Origin: an uncultured Anaerotruncus sp.
GTDB taxonomy: Bacteria; Bacillota_A; Clostridia; Oscillospirales; CAG-272
Direction: 5' to 3'
NCBI GenBank assembly: GCA_958414155.1
Contig: CATYWI010000024.1
Location: forward strand, 1-8,952
DNA: 8,952 bases
Made by a program: the position numbers and the translations under genes
Part shown: positions 7,989 through 8,952 of the stretch, piece after piece
Layout of the letters: the number at the start of each line of letters is the position of its first letter
How positions within the stretch are numbered: the first letter of the stretch is position 1
The notes under the pieces: model-generated
Databases searched by the model: none
What the model was told of the DNA's origin: nothing
The model's input: only the letters and a program-made list of their open reading frames with translations

Positions 7989-8952
7989 TTGATTGAAGTT
8001 CGTAATCTGACAAAAAAATACGGCGATCATCTTGCCGTAAACGATCTTTCATTTACGATCGAAAAGGGCAAGATCTACGGATTGCTCGGGCCGAACGGCG
8101 CCGGAAAATCCACAACGATGAATATTATAACGGGATGTCTTGCGGCGACCTCGGGAAGCGTACTCATCGACGGGCATGATATTTTCGAGAATCCCATCGA
8201 AGCCAAGCGGCACATCGGCTATCTGCCCGAGCAGCCGCCGCTTTACACCGACATGACTGCCGCCGAGTACCTTGATTTTGTTGCGCACGCCAAGGGAGTT
8301 CCCTTTGATGCGGCTCTCCGTCAGGTAAAGGAGGTAATGCAGCTCACCGGAATTGAGGATGTTTCGGACCGCCTTATGAAGAATCTTTCAAAGGGCTACC
8401 GCCAGCGTGTAGGTATAGCGCAGGCAATGCTCGGAGACCCGGACGTGATAATACTTGACGAGCCCACGGTCGGTCTTGACCCCAAGCAGATAATAGAGAT
8501 ACGCGACCTTATCAAAAAGCTCGGCACCATAAAAACGGTGATACTGAGCAGTCACATCCTTGCCGAGATCAGCGCCGTGTGCGATCATGTTATGATAATT
8601 TCGCACGGCAGGCTCGTGGCAGACGACTCGATAGAAAATCTTGAGGATTCGGTCAACCGTGCCAACGACCTTACGATAAAGGTGCGCGGAAAAGCCGCAG
8701 ATGTACGCGCAGTCCTATCAGGCATCAATGGCATAATTTCCGCAGAATGCGCTGAGGAAGGCGGAGTAACATCGGCAATGCTCAAGACCGAAAAGAACCG
8801 CGATGTGCGCGACGATATATTCTTTGCATTTGCAGAGCGACATATGCCCGTGATAGAGATGGTCTACCGCGTGCTGACGCTTGAGGATATATTCCTTGCA
8901 CTGACCGACGAGAAGAACGCACCCGCCGACGATGATGTCCCGGCACCGGCAG
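7989..8952 (+). CDS. ABC-2 type transporter ATP-binding protein, 3' end beyond window
   Basis: Cytoplasmic ATPase that would power a membrane permease, probably encoded just beyond the window. The reading uses a TTG start and gives 321 residues with no stop before the edge. All nucleotide-binding elements are present: Walker A GPNGAGKST (34-42), Q-loop PEQPPLY with Q82, signature LSKGYRQR (133-140, the LSKGY variant common in ABC-2/GldA-like exporters rather than LSGGQ), Walker B VIILDEP (153-159) with catalytic E158, D-loop GLDP, and H-loop SSH with H189. After about residue 225 comes the small C-terminal alpha/beta domain usual in this subfamily (LTIKVRG to LTLEDIFLALT), then an acidic, Ala/Pro-rich tail that is still open. 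The family exports lipids, polysaccharides, drugs or peptides, and gliding proteins also match it; the substrate cannot be told. It points away from the glg genes and has its own promoter, so a shared function is not implied. Confidence 0.93.
   Translation, partial: MIEVRNLTKKYGDHLAVNDLSFTIEKGKIYGLLGPNGAGKSTTMNIITGCLAATSGSVLIDGHDIFENPIEAKRHIGYLPEQPPLYTDMTAAEYLDFVAHAKGVPFDAALRQVKEVMQLTGIEDVSDRLMKNLSKGYRQRVGIAQAMLGDPDVIILDEPTVGLDPKQIIEIRDLIKKLGTIKTVILSSHILAEISAVCDHVMIISHGRLVADDSIENLEDSVNRANDLTIKVRGKAADVRAVLSGINGIISAECAEEGGVTSAMLKTEKNRDVRDDIFFAFAERHMPVIEMVYRVLTLEDIFLALTDEKNAPADDDVPAPA

Noticed and set aside
7989..8952. Functional link of the ABC ATPase to glycogen metabolism, or a new transport-storage system
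   Set aside because: It has its own promoter and faces away, and the protein is an ordinary ABC-2 ATPase. Only the shared intergenic repeat hints at a link, which is too little.

Overview
The window is almost entirely a glycogen synthesis and turnover operon on the minus strand. A divergently transcribed ABC transporter ATPase gene begins at its right-hand end. The organism is most likely a member of the Bacillota, probably a Clostridia-type anaerobe from the gut or a similar habitat. The reasons are the paired glgC and glgD genes, which are characteristic of that phylum, the order glgB-glgC-glgD-glgA-glgP (the order of the Bacillus subtilis glg operon), and the strong GGAGG ribosome binding sites. 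Coding DNA is fairly GC-rich while the promoter region is AT-rich. Genus and species cannot be told from this sequence.

Layout, read along the minus strand from right to left: a near-consensus promoter (about 7796-7823), then glgB (branching enzyme), glgC (ADP-glucose pyrophosphorylase), glgD (its non-catalytic-looking partner), glgA (glycogen synthase) and glgP (glycogen phosphorylase). glgP runs off the left edge after 607 codons. Gaps between genes are about 50 nt or less, and glgD and glgA share one base, so one polycistronic mRNA is likely. GlgC/GlgD make ADP-glucose, GlgA extends alpha-1,4 chains, GlgB adds alpha-1,6 branches, and GlgP releases glucose-1-phosphate when the store is used.

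On the plus strand a perfect TTGACA-N17-TATAAT promoter (7920-7948) drives a gene with a TTG start at 7989. It encodes the ATPase of an ABC-2 type exporter and is still open at the right edge. The 236-nt intergenic region contains both promoters back to back. A 10-bp perfect inverted repeat has one arm inside the glg promoter and the other just upstream of the ABC promoter.

I see no mobile element, CRISPR array, RNA gene, phage gene or defence system, and nothing that amounts to an undescribed system. The points worth a second look are modest: the repeat between the divergent promoters, an alanine in place of the usual KTGGL lysine in GlgA, start-site corrections for glgC and glgD, and a hairpin that puts the glgC stop codon in its loop.
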